DNA of 64,000 nt from Oscillospiraceae bacterium (GCA_015064285.1 SVSN01000001.1:1-64000), one strand, 5' to 3'; positions 48,093 through 58,112 are shown, numbered from the stretch's first letter. Numbers and translations are program-made. The notes: a model not told the origin generated them from the letters alone.

Positions 48093-49375
48093 TCTCCCTT
48101 GTTATTGTAGGCTGCCATGGCTCTGGCGCCGATGTCATTTCTCTTGTAGGCGTTTTCAAAGGTTACATCTGCGGCAGCGTCATACGCATTGGCAATGGCC
48201 TGCTTCAGAGAATCCGCAACAGCCGTTACACCAAGCACACGGCCGCCGGCGGTCAGCAGAGTACCGTCCTCGGCTCTCCTGGCACCGGCTACATACACCT
48301 GAGCGTCATGCTTCAGCGTTCCCGGAATTGTGATCGGGAAACCGGAAGCGTATTTTTTCGGGTATCCGTCAGAAGCCAGGATGACGCAGCAGGCATGTCC
48401 GTCGCGGAATTTCACTTCGGTTTCCGCCAGTTTTTCTTCGGCAACCGCCTTCATGATGGTAAACAGATCGGATTCCAGCAGAGGCAGAACCACCTGGGTT
48501 TCCGGATCGCCGAACCGACAGTTGTATTCGATCACCTTGGGGCCCTTGGGGGTCAGCATCAGCCCGAAGTACAGGCAGCCCTTGAACGTGCGTCCTTCCG
48601 CATTCATGGCGTTCATGGTGGGCAGGAAAATGGTTTCCATGCATTCCTTTGCCACTTCTTCGGTGTAGTAGGGGTTGGGAGCAACCGTACCCATACCGCC
48701 GGTGTTCAGTCCGGTGTCATTGTCTCCTGCGCGCTTGTGGTCCATGGAAGAAACCATAGGAACCACCACTTTCCCGTCCGTGAAGGACAGTACGGAAACT
48801 TCGGGGCCGGTCAGGAATTCTTCGATCACCACGCGGCTGCCGGATGAGCCGAAGATCTTGTCTTCCATGATCTCCTTCAGAGCGGTAATGGCTTCCAGTC
48901 TGGTCTGACAGATCAGTACACCCTTGCCCAGCGCCAGCCCGTCAGCCTTGACCACCAGCGGCAGTTCTGCGGTGTCCACATATATCAGTGCATCTTCAAT
49001 GTTGTCGAACACTTCATAAGCGGCTGTGGGAATCCCGTATTTCTTCATCAGGTTCTTGGAGAACACCTTGCTCCCTTCGATTTCAGCCGCCAGCTTGTTC
49101 GGGCCGAAGCAGGGAATACCGATGCCTTCCAGACAGTCCACAAGACCCAGCACCAGCGGATCATCGGGAGCTACCACAGCGAAATCCACCTTGTGTTCCT
49201 TGGCGAAAGCGGTAATGGCGTCCAGATCCTTCACGCCGATGGCGACACATTCTGCGATATCGGTCATGGCGCCGTTGCCGGGAATGGCATACAGCTTGTC
49301 GATTTCCGGGCTTTCGGCCAGCTTTTTCAGAATGGTATGTTCTCTCCCGCCGGAGCCGATTAAAAGTACAGTCAT
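48089..49375 (-). CDS. purD: Phosphoribosylamine-glycine ligase
   Basis: MTVLLIGSGGREHTILKKL, DDPLVLGLVDCLEGIGIPCFGPNKLAAEIEGSKVFSKNLMKKYGIPTA. Confidence 0.97.
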   Translation of the reverse strand: MTVLLIGSGGREHTILKKLAESPEIDKLYAIPGNGAMTDIAECVAIGVKDLDAITAFAKEHKVDFAVVAPDDPLVLGLVDCLEGIGIPCFGPNKLAAEIEGSKVFSKNLMKKYGIPTAAYEVFDNIEDALIYVDTAELPLVVKADGLALGKGVLICQTRLEAITALKEIMEDKIFGSSGSRVVIEEFLTGPEVSVLSFTDGKVVVPMVSSMDHKRAGDNDTGLNTGGMGTVAPNPYYTEEVAKECMETIFLPTMNAMNAEGRTFKGCLYFGLMLTPKGPKVIEYNCRFGDPETQVVLPLLESDLFTIMKAVAEEKLAETEVKFRDGHACCVILASDGYPKKYASGFPITIPGTLKHDAQVYVAGARRAEDGTLLTAGGRVLGVTAVADSLKQAIANAYDAAADVTFENAYKRNDIGARAMAAYNNKGE

Positions 49376-49493
49376 ATTTATTTCTCTCCGTTTTTGTATT
49401 TCTGAATAACGCACCCAGCGGAATCCGGTAAAATCATGGAAAACCACAGTGATAATACCAAATTCCGCTCAGGTTTTGAAAATATTTTAATAA

Positions 49494-50678
49494 TTAATGG
49501 TGGAACAGACGCATACCGGTGAAGCACATAGCCATGCCGTACTTGTCGCAGCATTCGATTACCAGGTCATCACGGATAGATCCGCCGGGTTCGGCAATAT
49601 ATTTTACGCCGGACTTCTTGGCACGTTCGATGTTGTCGCTGAAGGGGAAGAAAGCATCGGAACCCAGTGCAACACCGTCGATGGTGTCCAGATAAGCTCT
49701 CTGTTCTTCCTTGGTGAAGGGTTCGGGCTGCTCGGTAAAGTACTTCTGCCAGTTGCCGTCGGCGCAGACATCTTCTTCGTTCTGGTTGATGTAACCGTCG
49801 ATAACATTGTCTCTGTCGGGACGGCCCAGGGTATCCTTGAAGGGCAGATTCAGCACCTTGTCGCTCTGACGCAGGAACCAGGTGTCTGCCTTGCCGCCTG
49901 CCAGACGGGTGCAGTGTACTCTGGACTGCTGACCGGCGCCCACACCGATGGCCTGACCGTCCACTGCAAAGCAAACGGAGTTGGACTGGGTGTACTTCAG
50001 GGTGATCAGGGCGATGATCAGGTCGCGTACGGCGGATTCGGGCATATCCTTGTTGGCGGTTACGATATTGGAAAGCAGTTCACGGTCGATTCTGAAATTG
50101 TTTCTGCCCTGCTGGAAGGTGATGCCGTATACCTGCTTGGTTTCGATTTCGGCGGGAACGTAGTCCGGGTCGATCTGAACGATGTTGTAGCCGCCCTTTC
50201 TCTTGCCTTTGAGGATTTCCAGTGCTTCGGGTTCGTAACCGGGAGCGATGATCCCGTCGGAAACTTCTCTGGCCAGCATCCTGGCGGTGGTCACGTCACA
50301 TACGTCGCTCAGTGCCACCCAGTCGCCGAAGGAACACATTCTGTCCGTACCTCTGGCTCTTGCATAAGCGCAGGCGATGGGAGAGTCGTCAAGCCCTTCG
50401 ATATCGTCTACAAAGCAGGCCTTCTTCAGCTTTTCGGGCAGCGGAATGCCTACAGCGGCAGAGGTGGGAGAAACGTGCTTGAAGGAGGTAACAGCGGGCA
50501 GGCCGGTAGCTTCCTTCAGTTCCTTTACCAGCTGCCAGGAGTTGAAGGCATCCAGAAAGTTGATGTATCCGGGACGGCCGTTCAGGATTTCGATAGGCAG
50601 TTCGGAACCGTCGTGCATATAAATTTTGGAAGGCTTCTGATTGGGGTTGCAGCCGTATTTCAGTTCAAATTCTTTCAT
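49494..50678 (-). CDS. Phosphoribosylaminoimidazolecarboxamide formyltransferase (stand-alone AICAR transformylase, PurH C-domain type)
   Basis: MKEFELKYGCNPNQKPSKIYM, TSFKHVSPTSAAVGIPLP, FGDWVALSDVCDVTTARMLAREVSDGIIAPGYEPEALEILKGKRKGGYNIV, QQSRVHCTRLAGGKADTW. Confidence 0.93.
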   Translation of the reverse strand: MKEFELKYGCNPNQKPSKIYMHDGSELPIEILNGRPGYINFLDAFNSWQLVKELKEATGLPAVTSFKHVSPTSAAVGIPLPEKLKKACFVDDIEGLDDSPIACAYARARGTDRMCSFGDWVALSDVCDVTTARMLAREVSDGIIAPGYEPEALEILKGKRKGGYNIVQIDPDYVPAEIETKQVYGITFQQGRNNFRIDRELLSNIVTANKDMPESAVRDLIIALITLKYTQSNSVCFAVDGQAIGVGAGQQSRVHCTRLAGGKADTWFLRQSDKVLNLPFKDTLGRPDRDNVIDGYINQNEEDVCADGNWQKYFTEQPEPFTKEEQRAYLDTIDGVALGSDAFFPFSDNIERAKKSGVKYIAEPGGSIRDDLVIECCDKYGMAMCFTGMRLFHH

Positions 50679-50694
50679 GGTTATCTCCTCCGCT

Positions 50695-51411
50695 TTATAC
50701 ATTCTTGTTGACGATTCTGGTGTCGGCTTCTCCGGTTTCCAGGTCAATGTACCGCACGAACAGGGAAACCTTGTTGTCTTCGTTCAGATTGGTCCAGATC
50801 AGATCGGTCAGGCCATCGATGTCCATGTCGGGCAGTTCCAGGGTCTTGGGTTCGCCTTCAAAGGAGGGCAGGGGATTTCCGTCGCCGTTGTAGGTGTGGA
50901 TGAACTTGGCACGGCCTGCGATGGGATTGGAGTAGGCATAGGTGAACCGTTCGCAGGAGCTGTCGTCTCCTTCCGCGCTCTTCAGAATAGACATGGCATA
51001 GTTCATATCGCCGTTTTCCCGGTGGATGATACCGGAGATACGGGGCGTGAAGTTGGGCTTGTCGTCTTCAAATTCCCGGGTGCGCAGAGCCTGTTCAAAG
51101 GTCATCTGCTTGTCCATCAGGTTGTAGATGGTGTCGGTCTGGTCACCGTTGGTCACGATGGTCTTGTTGCCCAGCACGCGGACAGGATAATAAATAATCA
51201 GATGGGGGTCAACCATTTTGGATTCGTCAAAAGCCTTGGTGCGCATGGCATCGCCTTCCGCCACGAAAACACGGTTGCGGCTGTTGACGCTTCTGCCCAT
51301 GATGAAATAGGCGGTAACAGCCTTCTTGCCGTCTGCGCTCTTGCCGATGATGATGCCTCTGCCGTGGTAAGCCAGGGAGTTCAGTTCATTTGCAATGGAG
51401 GAAATCTTCAT
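50695..51411 (-). CDS. purO: IMP cyclohydrolase, PurO-like
   Basis: LAYHGRGIIIGKSADGKKAVTAYFIMGRSVNSRNRVF, DDKPNFTPRISGIIH; located between AICARFT and purN. Confidence 0.85.
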   Translation of the reverse strand: MKISSIANELNSLAYHGRGIIIGKSADGKKAVTAYFIMGRSVNSRNRVFVAEGDAMRTKAFDESKMVDPHLIIYYPVRVLGNKTIVTNGDQTDTIYNLMDKQMTFEQALRTREFEDDKPNFTPRISGIIHRENGDMNYAMSILKSAEGDDSSCERFTYAYSNPIAGRAKFIHTYNGDGNPLPSFEGEPKTLELPDMDIDGLTDLIWTNLNEDNKVSLFVRYIDLETGEADTRIVNKNV

Positions 51412-51412
51412 G

Positions 51413-52042
51413 TCATTCTCCTTTTATATAGACCTTATTGTTGGCAACGGTAATTCTGTTTTCACAGAAAAGTCTGACAGCTTCCGGCAGAATCTTCCAT
51501 TCCGCCTGTTCCATGATCCGCTTCTGCAGGGTTTCGGGGGTGTCGTCCTGCTGCACTTCCACCGCTTTCTGCAGAACAATGGGACCGGCATCACATTCGG
51601 GGGTAACAATGTGTACAGTAGCACCGGAGACCTTTACGCCCTTTTCCAGAGCCGCTTCATGGACATGGAGACCATAGTATCCCTTGCCGCAGAAGGAGGG
51701 GATCAGAGCCGGGTGAACATTCAGAATCCGGTTCGGGAACTTTTCATAAACCTGTTCATCGAAAATGGTCAGGAATCCGGCCAGAACGATCAGATCAATA
51801 CCGGCATCCGTGCAGGTGTCTGCCAGTGCCCGGGAATAGGAAGCAATACTGTCATATTCCTTGCGTGGAAGAACAACCGATGCAATACCATTGTCCTTTG
51901 CCCGTTCCAGGGCATATACATCCGGCTTGGAGGAAACCACCAGTGTGATTTTTCCATTCCCCAGCGCACCGTTTTTCTCTGCGTCAATCAGTGCCTGCAG
52001 ATTGGTTCCGCCGCCGGACACAAATACGGCAATTTTTGTCAT
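51413..52042 (-). CDS. purN: Phosphoribosylglycinamide formyltransferase
   Basis: KIAVFVSGGGTNLQALIDA, LAGFLTIFDEQVYEKFPNRILNVHPALIPSFCGKGYYGLHVHEAAL. Confidence 0.96.
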   Translation of the reverse strand: MTKIAVFVSGGGTNLQALIDAEKNGALGNGKITLVVSSKPDVYALERAKDNGIASVVLPRKEYDSIASYSRALADTCTDAGIDLIVLAGFLTIFDEQVYEKFPNRILNVHPALIPSFCGKGYYGLHVHEAALEKGVKVSGATVHIVTPECDAGPIVLQKAVEVQQDDTPETLQKRIMEQAEWKILPEAVRLFCENRITVANNKVYIKGE

Positions 52043-52061
52043 GGTATTCATGGACACTCCC

Positions 52062-53111
52062 TTATGCGAAGATCACGCCTTCGTCACCGGCAACCACTTC
52101 ACCGATGATGTATGCGTCTTCTCCGTTGGCTTTCAGGATTTCCACAGCCTTATCCGCATCGTTCTTGTCTACGGTAATACTCATGCCAACGCCCATGTTG
52201 AAGGTGTTGAACATATCTCTGCGATCCACGCCGCCTTTTTTCTGCAGCAGATCGAATACAGCAGGGGTACGGATCGCGGCAGAATCGATTCTGGCGGACA
52301 GACCGTCGGGCAGGCATCTCGGAATATTTTCGTAGAAGCCGCCGCCGGTGATGTGGGAGATACCCTTGGCCTTTACTTCTTCCAGCATAGCCAGAACGGG
52401 CTTTACATAAATTCTGGTGGGGGTCAGCAGAACTTCGCCCAGGCTCTTGCCGTCCAGTTCCGCCACAGGTGCGGTCAGGTCAGCGTTTTCAATATCGAAT
52501 ACCTTACGAACCAGGGAGAAGCCGTTGGAATGGAATCCGCTGGAGGGCAGACCGATCAGAATGTCGCCGGCTGCAGTCGTGGTATTGTCCAGAATCCGGC
52601 TGCGGTCTGCGATACCTACGGCAAAACCGGCCAGGTCATAGTCATCTTCGGGCATCAGGCCGGGATGTTCGGCCGTTTCGCCGCCGATCAGAGCACAGTC
52701 CGCCTGCACGCAGCCTTCAGCCACACCGGAAACCAGAGAGGCAATCTTTTCCGGTACATTGCGGCCGCATGCGATGTAGTCCAGGAAGAACAGGGGACGG
52801 GCACCGCAGCAGATAATGTCGTTCACACACATGGCAACGCAGTCGATGCCGACTGTATCATGCTTATCCATCAGCATGGAAAGACGGATCTTGGTACCGA
52901 CGCCGTCCGTGCCGGAAACCAGAATGGGATCGGTGATGCCGTATTTCTTCATCATCACACCCAGATCGAACAGACCGCCGAAACCGCCGATCTTGTCACA
53001 TACACCGGCAGTCATGGTACGGGCGATGTGGGCTTTCATCAGTTCCACCGCAGTATAACCCGCAGTGATATCCACACCGGCTTCCTTGTACGCTTCGCTG
53101 AAACTCTTCAT
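52062..53111 (-). CDS. purM: Phosphoribosylformylglycinamidine cyclo-ligase
   Basis: YKEAGVDITAGYTAVELMK, GTDGVGTKIRLSMLMDKHDTVGIDCVAMCVNDIICCGARPLFFLDYIACG. Confidence 0.97.
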   Translation of the reverse strand: MKSFSEAYKEAGVDITAGYTAVELMKAHIARTMTAGVCDKIGGFGGLFDLGVMMKKYGITDPILVSGTDGVGTKIRLSMLMDKHDTVGIDCVAMCVNDIICCGARPLFFLDYIACGRNVPEKIASLVSGVAEGCVQADCALIGGETAEHPGLMPEDDYDLAGFAVGIADRSRILDNTTTAAGDILIGLPSSGFHSNGFSLVRKVFDIENADLTAPVAELDGKSLGEVLLTPTRIYVKPVLAMLEEVKAKGISHITGGGFYENIPRCLPDGLSARIDSAAIRTPAVFDLLQKKGGVDRRDMFNTFNMGVGMSITVDKNDADKAVEILKANGEDAYIIGEVVAGDEGVIFA

Positions 53112-53170
53112 TTAAGATTACCTCCGGAGAGTATTTTTGTATTATGTATTTTTAGTTCCGATACAGAACA

Positions 53171-53668
53171 TTACTTGGCCAGCTTTTCCTGCAGGGCAGC
53201 ATCCTTGGCCAGAACCGCTTCGGCACCTTTCTTTCTGGCATCCTTGATCTTCGCGGCCAGCTCAGCGTCAGAGAGGGCGAGGATCTGACAGGCCAGATGA
53301 GCTGCATTGGCAGCACCGTTGAGCGCCACGGTAGCCACGGGAATCCCGCTGGGCATCTGTACGGTTGCCAGCAGGGCATCCAGACCGTCCATAGCACCAC
53401 CCTTCACCGGGATACCAATCACCGGCAGGGTTGTGTTGGCGGCACAGGCACCGGCCAGATGAGCTGCCATCCCGGCAGCAGCCAGAACCACACCGTATCC
53501 GTTGTCTTCGGCGGACGAAATGAATTCAGCAGTTTCCACAGGGGTTCTGTGGGCGGAGAGAACTCTTGCGGTGTATTCCACACCAAAGGATTCCAGAACG
53601 GCGAACGCTTTTTCCACAACCGGCAGATCAGAATCACTGCCCATGAGAATGGCAACTTTTTTAGCCAT
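53171..53668 (-). CDS. purE: N5-carboxyaminoimidazole ribonucleotide mutase
   Basis: [98 protein letters not shown]. Confidence 0.97.
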   Translation of the reverse strand: MAKKVAILMGSDSDLPVVEKAFAVLESFGVEYTARVLSAHRTPVETAEFISSAEDNGYGVVLAAAGMAAHLAGACAANTTLPVIGIPVKGGAMDGLDALLATVQMPSGIPVATVALNGAANAAHLACQILALSDAELAAKIKDARKKGAEAVLAKDAALQEKLAK

Positions 53669-53710
53669 GATGATACCTCGTGAATCATATTTGTAATAAA
53701 AATCAAAAAA

Positions 53711-53765
53711 GGCATACCGCTCCCCAAGAAACAACATAGAATGCTGTTCCTGCGAACGGAATGCC
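53711..53765 (-). terminator. Riboswitch-controlled terminator upstream of purE
   Basis: Minus strand GGCATTCCGTTC ... GAGCGGTATGCC then TTTTTT; overlaps the conserved CCGTCTGGGCA. Confidence 0.75.
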
Positions 53766-53865
53766 CAGACGGTCGGCAGGCTTGTCAGCCAAGGCGAAAT
53801 CTGCTTCATTGCGGTCTTTTCCGCTGCGTCTGTACGCATATCCGTCAGTCACAGAAAGCCTTACT
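53762..53865 (-). promoter_or_regulatory. ZTP (pfl) riboswitch upstream of the pur operon
   Basis: Minus strand CTGTGACTGACGGATATGCGTACAGA ... GCCGACCGTCTGGGCA, matching the GUGACUGGCG...CCGCCUGGGCA signature of the pfl motif; located before purE. Confidence 0.82.
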
Positions 53866-54070
53866 CTGATATTATACCGGAATTCTTCGGTATCGTCAAG
53901 AGGGGCAAGGGACAAATTTCCCCATCTGCCGCATTTTTTCTTGTGGATAATCTCTAATGAGAATTTGTACAAGTGACAAAAACTCAAAAAATCTTGACTT
54001 TCCGGGCATATAGTGTTACAATAACAGTAAATTGGGAAATTGTGACTACATCTATGAAAGGATAGAAACC

Positions 54071-55333
54071 ATGCAATACCAATGCGCTTCCGGTCTTTCC
54101 GACGACAGCATTCTGTTTGTGCTGAAAGACACCATCAAAGGAAAAAAACTGAATAAGATTCTTCTGCTTCCCCCGGACTATACCCGGATGTACAGCGGCG
54201 CGGGAAAGATCGTCGCCATGTACTGGGAGCTGCTTCATGACACCTGTCAGATTGACATCATGCCCGCCCTCGGTACTCACGCACCCATGACCGAAGAAGA
54301 ATGCAAAGCCTTTTTCGGCGAAAATGTGCCTTTCGAAAATATCATCGTCCACCGCTGGAGAGATGATGTTGTGAAGATCGGCGAAGTGCCCGGCGAATAT
54401 GTAGCGGAAGTTTCCGAAGGTCTGGTGGACACCCCCATCGACGTGGAAGTAAACAAGCGCCTGCTGGATCCTTCCTATGACCTGATCATTTCCATCGGTC
54501 AGGTGGTACCCCATGAAGTGGTGGGGATGGCCAACTATTCCAAGAATCTGTTTGTCGGCTGCGGCGGCTCTTCCATGATCAACTCCTCCCACATGCTGGG
54601 TGCTTTCTACGGCATGGAACGGATCATGGGGAAGGATTTCTCTCCCGTACGTAAGGTGTTCGACTATGCCCAGGAAAACTTCTGCAAGGATATCCCCCTT
54701 CTGTTCGTGCTGACCTGTACCACCAATACCGGCGACCAGACCAACATCCACGGGATCTACACCGGCCGGGACAGAGCAACCTTTGAAAAAGCCGTTGCCC
54801 ACAGCCAGCAGATCAACCTGATCCATGTGGACAAACCCTTCGATAAGGTGGTTGTCTATCTGGATCCCAGAGAATTCAAGAGCACCTGGCTGGGCAACAA
54901 GGCGGTTTACCGTACCCGTATGGCCATTGCAGACGGCGGCGAGCTGATTGTGCTGGCACCCGGCGTGGCAAGATTCGGGGAAGATGACGAAAACGACCGC
55001 CTGATCCGGAAGTACGGTTACGTGGGCAGAGAAAACGTGCTGCAGCTGGTAAAGGATCCCGCCAACGCCGATCTGAATGCCAATCTGTCCGTAGCAGCCC
55101 ACCTGATCCACGGATCCTCTGACGGACGGTTCAGCATCACCTATGCTACCGAAAAGGTGACAAAGGAAGAGGTGGAAGGTGTTGCTTTCCGCTGGATGCC
55201 TTACGAAGAAGCAGCAAAGAAATACGATCCTGCGGTTCTGACCGACGGTTACCATACCATCGACGGGGAAGAGATCTTCTACATCAGCAACCCCGCCCTG
55301 GGACTGTGGTCCTACGATAAGAAGGAAGACTGA
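54071..55333 (+). CDS. LarA-like / DUF2088 domain protein
   Basis: NKILLLPPDYTRMYSGAGKIVAMYWELL, MPALGTHAPMTEEECKAFFG, IISIGQVVPHEVVGMANYSKNLFVGCGG. Confidence 0.82.
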   Translation: MQYQCASGLSDDSILFVLKDTIKGKKLNKILLLPPDYTRMYSGAGKIVAMYWELLHDTCQIDIMPALGTHAPMTEEECKAFFGENVPFENIIVHRWRDDVVKIGEVPGEYVAEVSEGLVDTPIDVEVNKRLLDPSYDLIISIGQVVPHEVVGMANYSKNLFVGCGGSSMINSSHMLGAFYGMERIMGKDFSPVRKVFDYAQENFCKDIPLLFVLTCTTNTGDQTNIHGIYTGRDRATFEKAVAHSQQINLIHVDKPFDKVVVYLDPREFKSTWLGNKAVYRTRMAIADGGELIVLAPGVARFGEDDENDRLIRKYGYVGRENVLQLVKDPANADLNANLSVAAHLIHGSSDGRFSITYATEKVTKEEVEGVAFRWMPYEEAAKKYDPAVLTDGYHTIDGEEIFYISNPALGLWSYDKKED

Positions 55334-55334
55334 C

Positions 55335-56174
55335 ATGGAAGAAAGATATATTGACCTCCACACCCATACTGTCTGTTCCGACGGTTCCATGACGCCGGCA
55401 GAACTGGTACGCCATGCAAAAGCATCCGGGCTGTCTGCGGTTGCCGTATCCGACCACGATACCGCAGATGGTGTGAAGGAAGCCATGGCGGTGGGGAAAG
55501 AAATCGGCATTGAAGTGGTGCCTGCCATTGAGCTGTCTGCTATTTCCGATACGGAAACCCACATTCTCGGCTACTTTATCGATCCGGATTCCGAAGCACT
55601 GGTGAAAGCGGTTGACAATATCCGCGCCATCCGGACCCAGCGGATCGGGGAAACCTGCGAAATGCTGGAAAAGTACAATATTCACGTAACTCTGGACGAA
55701 GTAAAAGCCAAAGCCGGCGGCGGTATCCTGTGCCGTGCGCATATCGCCAAGCTGATGACGGAAAAAGGGTACAGTGAATCCCCGAAAGCCGCTTTCAATG
55801 AATGGCTGAACGTGGGTTGTCCCTGCTACAGCGAATCCCAGGCGCTGACCGATACGGAAGCCGTGGAGCTGATCCGGGCTGCAGGCGGGGATGCCTACCT
55901 GGCGCATCTGCACCTGACCAAAAAATCCGGCGAGGATCTTGATGCCTTTGTAAAGCATCTTGTGGACGCAGGGCTGACCGGAATCGAGGGTTACTACACC
56001 GACTACACCACGGAAATGGCCGGAATCTACCGGGGGCTGGCCGGAAAATATAACCTGAAGATTTCCGGCGGCACCGACTTCCACGGCAGCTTCAAACCCC
56101 ACATCAGGATCGGAAAAGGGCTCGGTGAAATGACCATCCCCTACACCGTTCTGGAAGAAATGAAAAAAAGATAA
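55335..56174 (+). CDS. PHP domain metal-dependent phosphoesterase
   Basis: YIDLHTHTVCSDGSMTPAELVRHAKASGLSAVAVSDHDTADG, GGTDFHGSFKPHIRIG. Confidence 0.92.
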   Translation: MEERYIDLHTHTVCSDGSMTPAELVRHAKASGLSAVAVSDHDTADGVKEAMAVGKEIGIEVVPAIELSAISDTETHILGYFIDPDSEALVKAVDNIRAIRTQRIGETCEMLEKYNIHVTLDEVKAKAGGGILCRAHIAKLMTEKGYSESPKAAFNEWLNVGCPCYSESQALTDTEAVELIRAAGGDAYLAHLHLTKKSGEDLDAFVKHLVDAGLTGIEGYYTDYTTEMAGIYRGLAGKYNLKISGGTDFHGSFKPHIRIGKGLGEMTIPYTVLEEMKKR

Positions 56175-56192
56175 TTCAAACCAAATACAGCC

Positions 56193-56225
56193 GCTGTCCC
56201 GTATAAAAAGTTCTTTGCGGCGTTT
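56193..56225 (+). terminator. Short intrinsic terminator-like hairpin
   Basis: GCCGC ... GCGGC followed by TTTTT. Confidence 0.45.
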
Positions 56226-56287
56226 TTCGTGGAAAGCGACTGTTCCCTCAAAAAATATATTCCCCAAAACATAAAGGAGAAAGCATC

Positions 56288-57751
56288 ATGAAAAAAGCGA
56301 ATATCGGGCTGGTAGGCCTGGCTGTAATGGGTGAAAACCTGGTTCTGAACATGGAATCCAAGGGCTTCACCGTAGCTGTGTTCAACCGTACCACAGAAAA
56401 GGTTACCAACTTTGTAAACGGCAGAGGCGCCGGCAAGAACATCATCGGTACCTACAGCCTGGAAGAACTGGTAGCAAATGTGGAAAAGCCCCGCAAGATC
56501 ATGCTGATGATCAAGGCCGGTTCCGCTGTTGACGCCATGATCGACACGCTGCTGCCCCTGCTGGACGATGGCGATATCATCATCGACGGCGGTAACTCCC
56601 ATTTCCCGGACACCGCACGCAGAACCGCATATGTGGAATCCAAGGGCAAGCTGTACATCGGTACCGGGGTTTCCGGCGGTGAAGAAGGCGCGCTGAACGG
56701 CCCCTCCCTGATGCCCGGCGGTTCTCCCGCTGCATGGCCCCATGTAAAGGAAATCCTGCAGGCGATCTGCGCCAAAGTGGAAGACGGTTCTCCCTGCTGT
56801 GACTGGGTAGGCGAAAACGGCGCCGGTCATTTCGTAAAGATGGTACACAACGGTATCGAATACGGCGATATGCAGCTGATCTGTGAAGCATATCACCTGA
56901 TGAAGAACCTGCTGGGTATGTCCGACGACGAAATGCACGAAGTATTCGCAGACTGGATGAAGGGCGACCTGGACTCCTACCTGGTGGAAATCACCCGTGA
57001 CATTCTGGCATACAAGGACGAAGACGGCGAGCCCATCGTAGAAAAGATTCTGGATACCGCAGGCCAGAAGGGTACCGGTAAGTGGACCGGCATCGCTGCT
57101 CTGGACGAAGGTGTGCCGCTGACCCTGATCGGCGAAGCTGTATTTGCCCGCTGCCTGTCTGCCATGAAGGAAGAAAGAGTTGCCGCATCCGCTGTGCTGA
57201 ACGGCGAAGCTGCCGCTGCTCCCGCACTGACCGCAGAAGAAAAGGCCGAATGGATCGAAAACATCCGCTGCGCTCTGCTGGCTTCCAAGATCGTGTCCTA
57301 TGCACAGGGCTATACTCTGATGAAGGCAGCCGCAAAGACTTACGGCTGGAACCTGAACTACGGCGGCATCGCACTCATGTGGAGAGGCGGCTGTATCATC
57401 CGTTCCGTATTCCTGGGCAAGATCAAGGATGCGTTCGATGCCAACCCCGAGCTGACCAACCTGCTGCTGGATCCCTACTTCACCGAAAAGATTACCGCTC
57501 TGCTGCCCGGCTGGCGTAAGGTTGTGGCACAGGCTGCCCTCACCGGTATGCCCGTTCCCGCATTCTCTTCCGCCCTGTCCTACTACGACGGCTACCGCTG
57601 CGACCGTCTGCCCGCAAACCTGCTGCAGGCACAGCGTGACTACTTCGGCGCACACACCTACGAAAGAGTTGACGCTCCCAGAGGGGAATTCTTCCATACC
57701 AACTGGACCGGTCACGGTGGTGACACTGCGGCTACCCAGTATGTGGTCTGA
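56288..57751 (+). CDS. gnd: 6-phosphogluconate dehydrogenase (decarboxylating)
   Basis: [79 protein letters not shown]. Confidence 0.98.
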   Translation: MKKANIGLVGLAVMGENLVLNMESKGFTVAVFNRTTEKVTNFVNGRGAGKNIIGTYSLEELVANVEKPRKIMLMIKAGSAVDAMIDTLLPLLDDGDIIIDGGNSHFPDTARRTAYVESKGKLYIGTGVSGGEEGALNGPSLMPGGSPAAWPHVKEILQAICAKVEDGSPCCDWVGENGAGHFVKMVHNGIEYGDMQLICEAYHLMKNLLGMSDDEMHEVFADWMKGDLDSYLVEITRDILAYKDEDGEPIVEKILDTAGQKGTGKWTGIAALDEGVPLTLIGEAVFARCLSAMKEERVAASAVLNGEAAAAPALTAEEKAEWIENIRCALLASKIVSYAQGYTLMKAAAKTYGWNLNYGGIALMWRGGCIIRSVFLGKIKDAFDANPELTNLLLDPYFTEKITALLPGWRKVVAQAALTGMPVPAFSSALSYYDGYRCDRLPANLLQAQRDYFGAHTYERVDAPRGEFFHTNWTGHGGDTAATQYVV

Positions 57752-57829
57752 TTTCAAAAGAGCATAACACAGGGGGAGATTTTCAAACCTACAGGAAGTC
57801 TCCCCCGACCTGTATTTCATATTCTGAAA

Positions 57830-58083
57830 TAGCCGATTGCAAAACGCACCAAAAACGAAATCAAGCACTCGGAAACCGGCTACGGTGAGCAGGGTAGGGT
57901 CCCTGCGAACTCGCTTTACTATTTCTCGGGGTTTGCAATTTCTATATATAGTGGCACATGGAATTGCAGTCACTATATCCAGTAGAATCCATTTTAAAAG
58001 TTTTTGCTCACTCAGCCTTGCTGAGTGGGGCTTTATTTTCAAAAAGCCGCGTTTCCCTTTTACTGGAATTTTGCAATCGGCTA
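57830..58083 (+). mobile_element. 254-bp MITE-like element, copy 2
   Basis: TIRs TAGCCGATTGCAAAA / TTTTGCAATCGGCTA; perfect 12-bp flanking direct repeat CATATTCTGAAA (57818-57829, 58084-58095); same length and conserved blocks as 33217-33470. Confidence 0.88.
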
Positions 58084-58112
58084 CATATTCTGAAAACAAA
58101 GGAGATTTTGAC

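Noticed and set aside
44367-48110. 1247-aa plus-strand ORF
   Set aside because: Mirror of purL; antisense artefact.
33217-58083. Composite transposon bounded by the two repeat copies
   Set aside because: The copies are 24 kb apart around housekeeping genes (PFOR, pur operon) in the same orientation, and each has its own distinct flanking duplication, so they are independent insertions.
57837-58112. N-terminal 92-aa extension of the pfkB-family ORF
   Set aside because: The extension is repeat-element sequence; the kinase starts at 58113 after AAGGAG.
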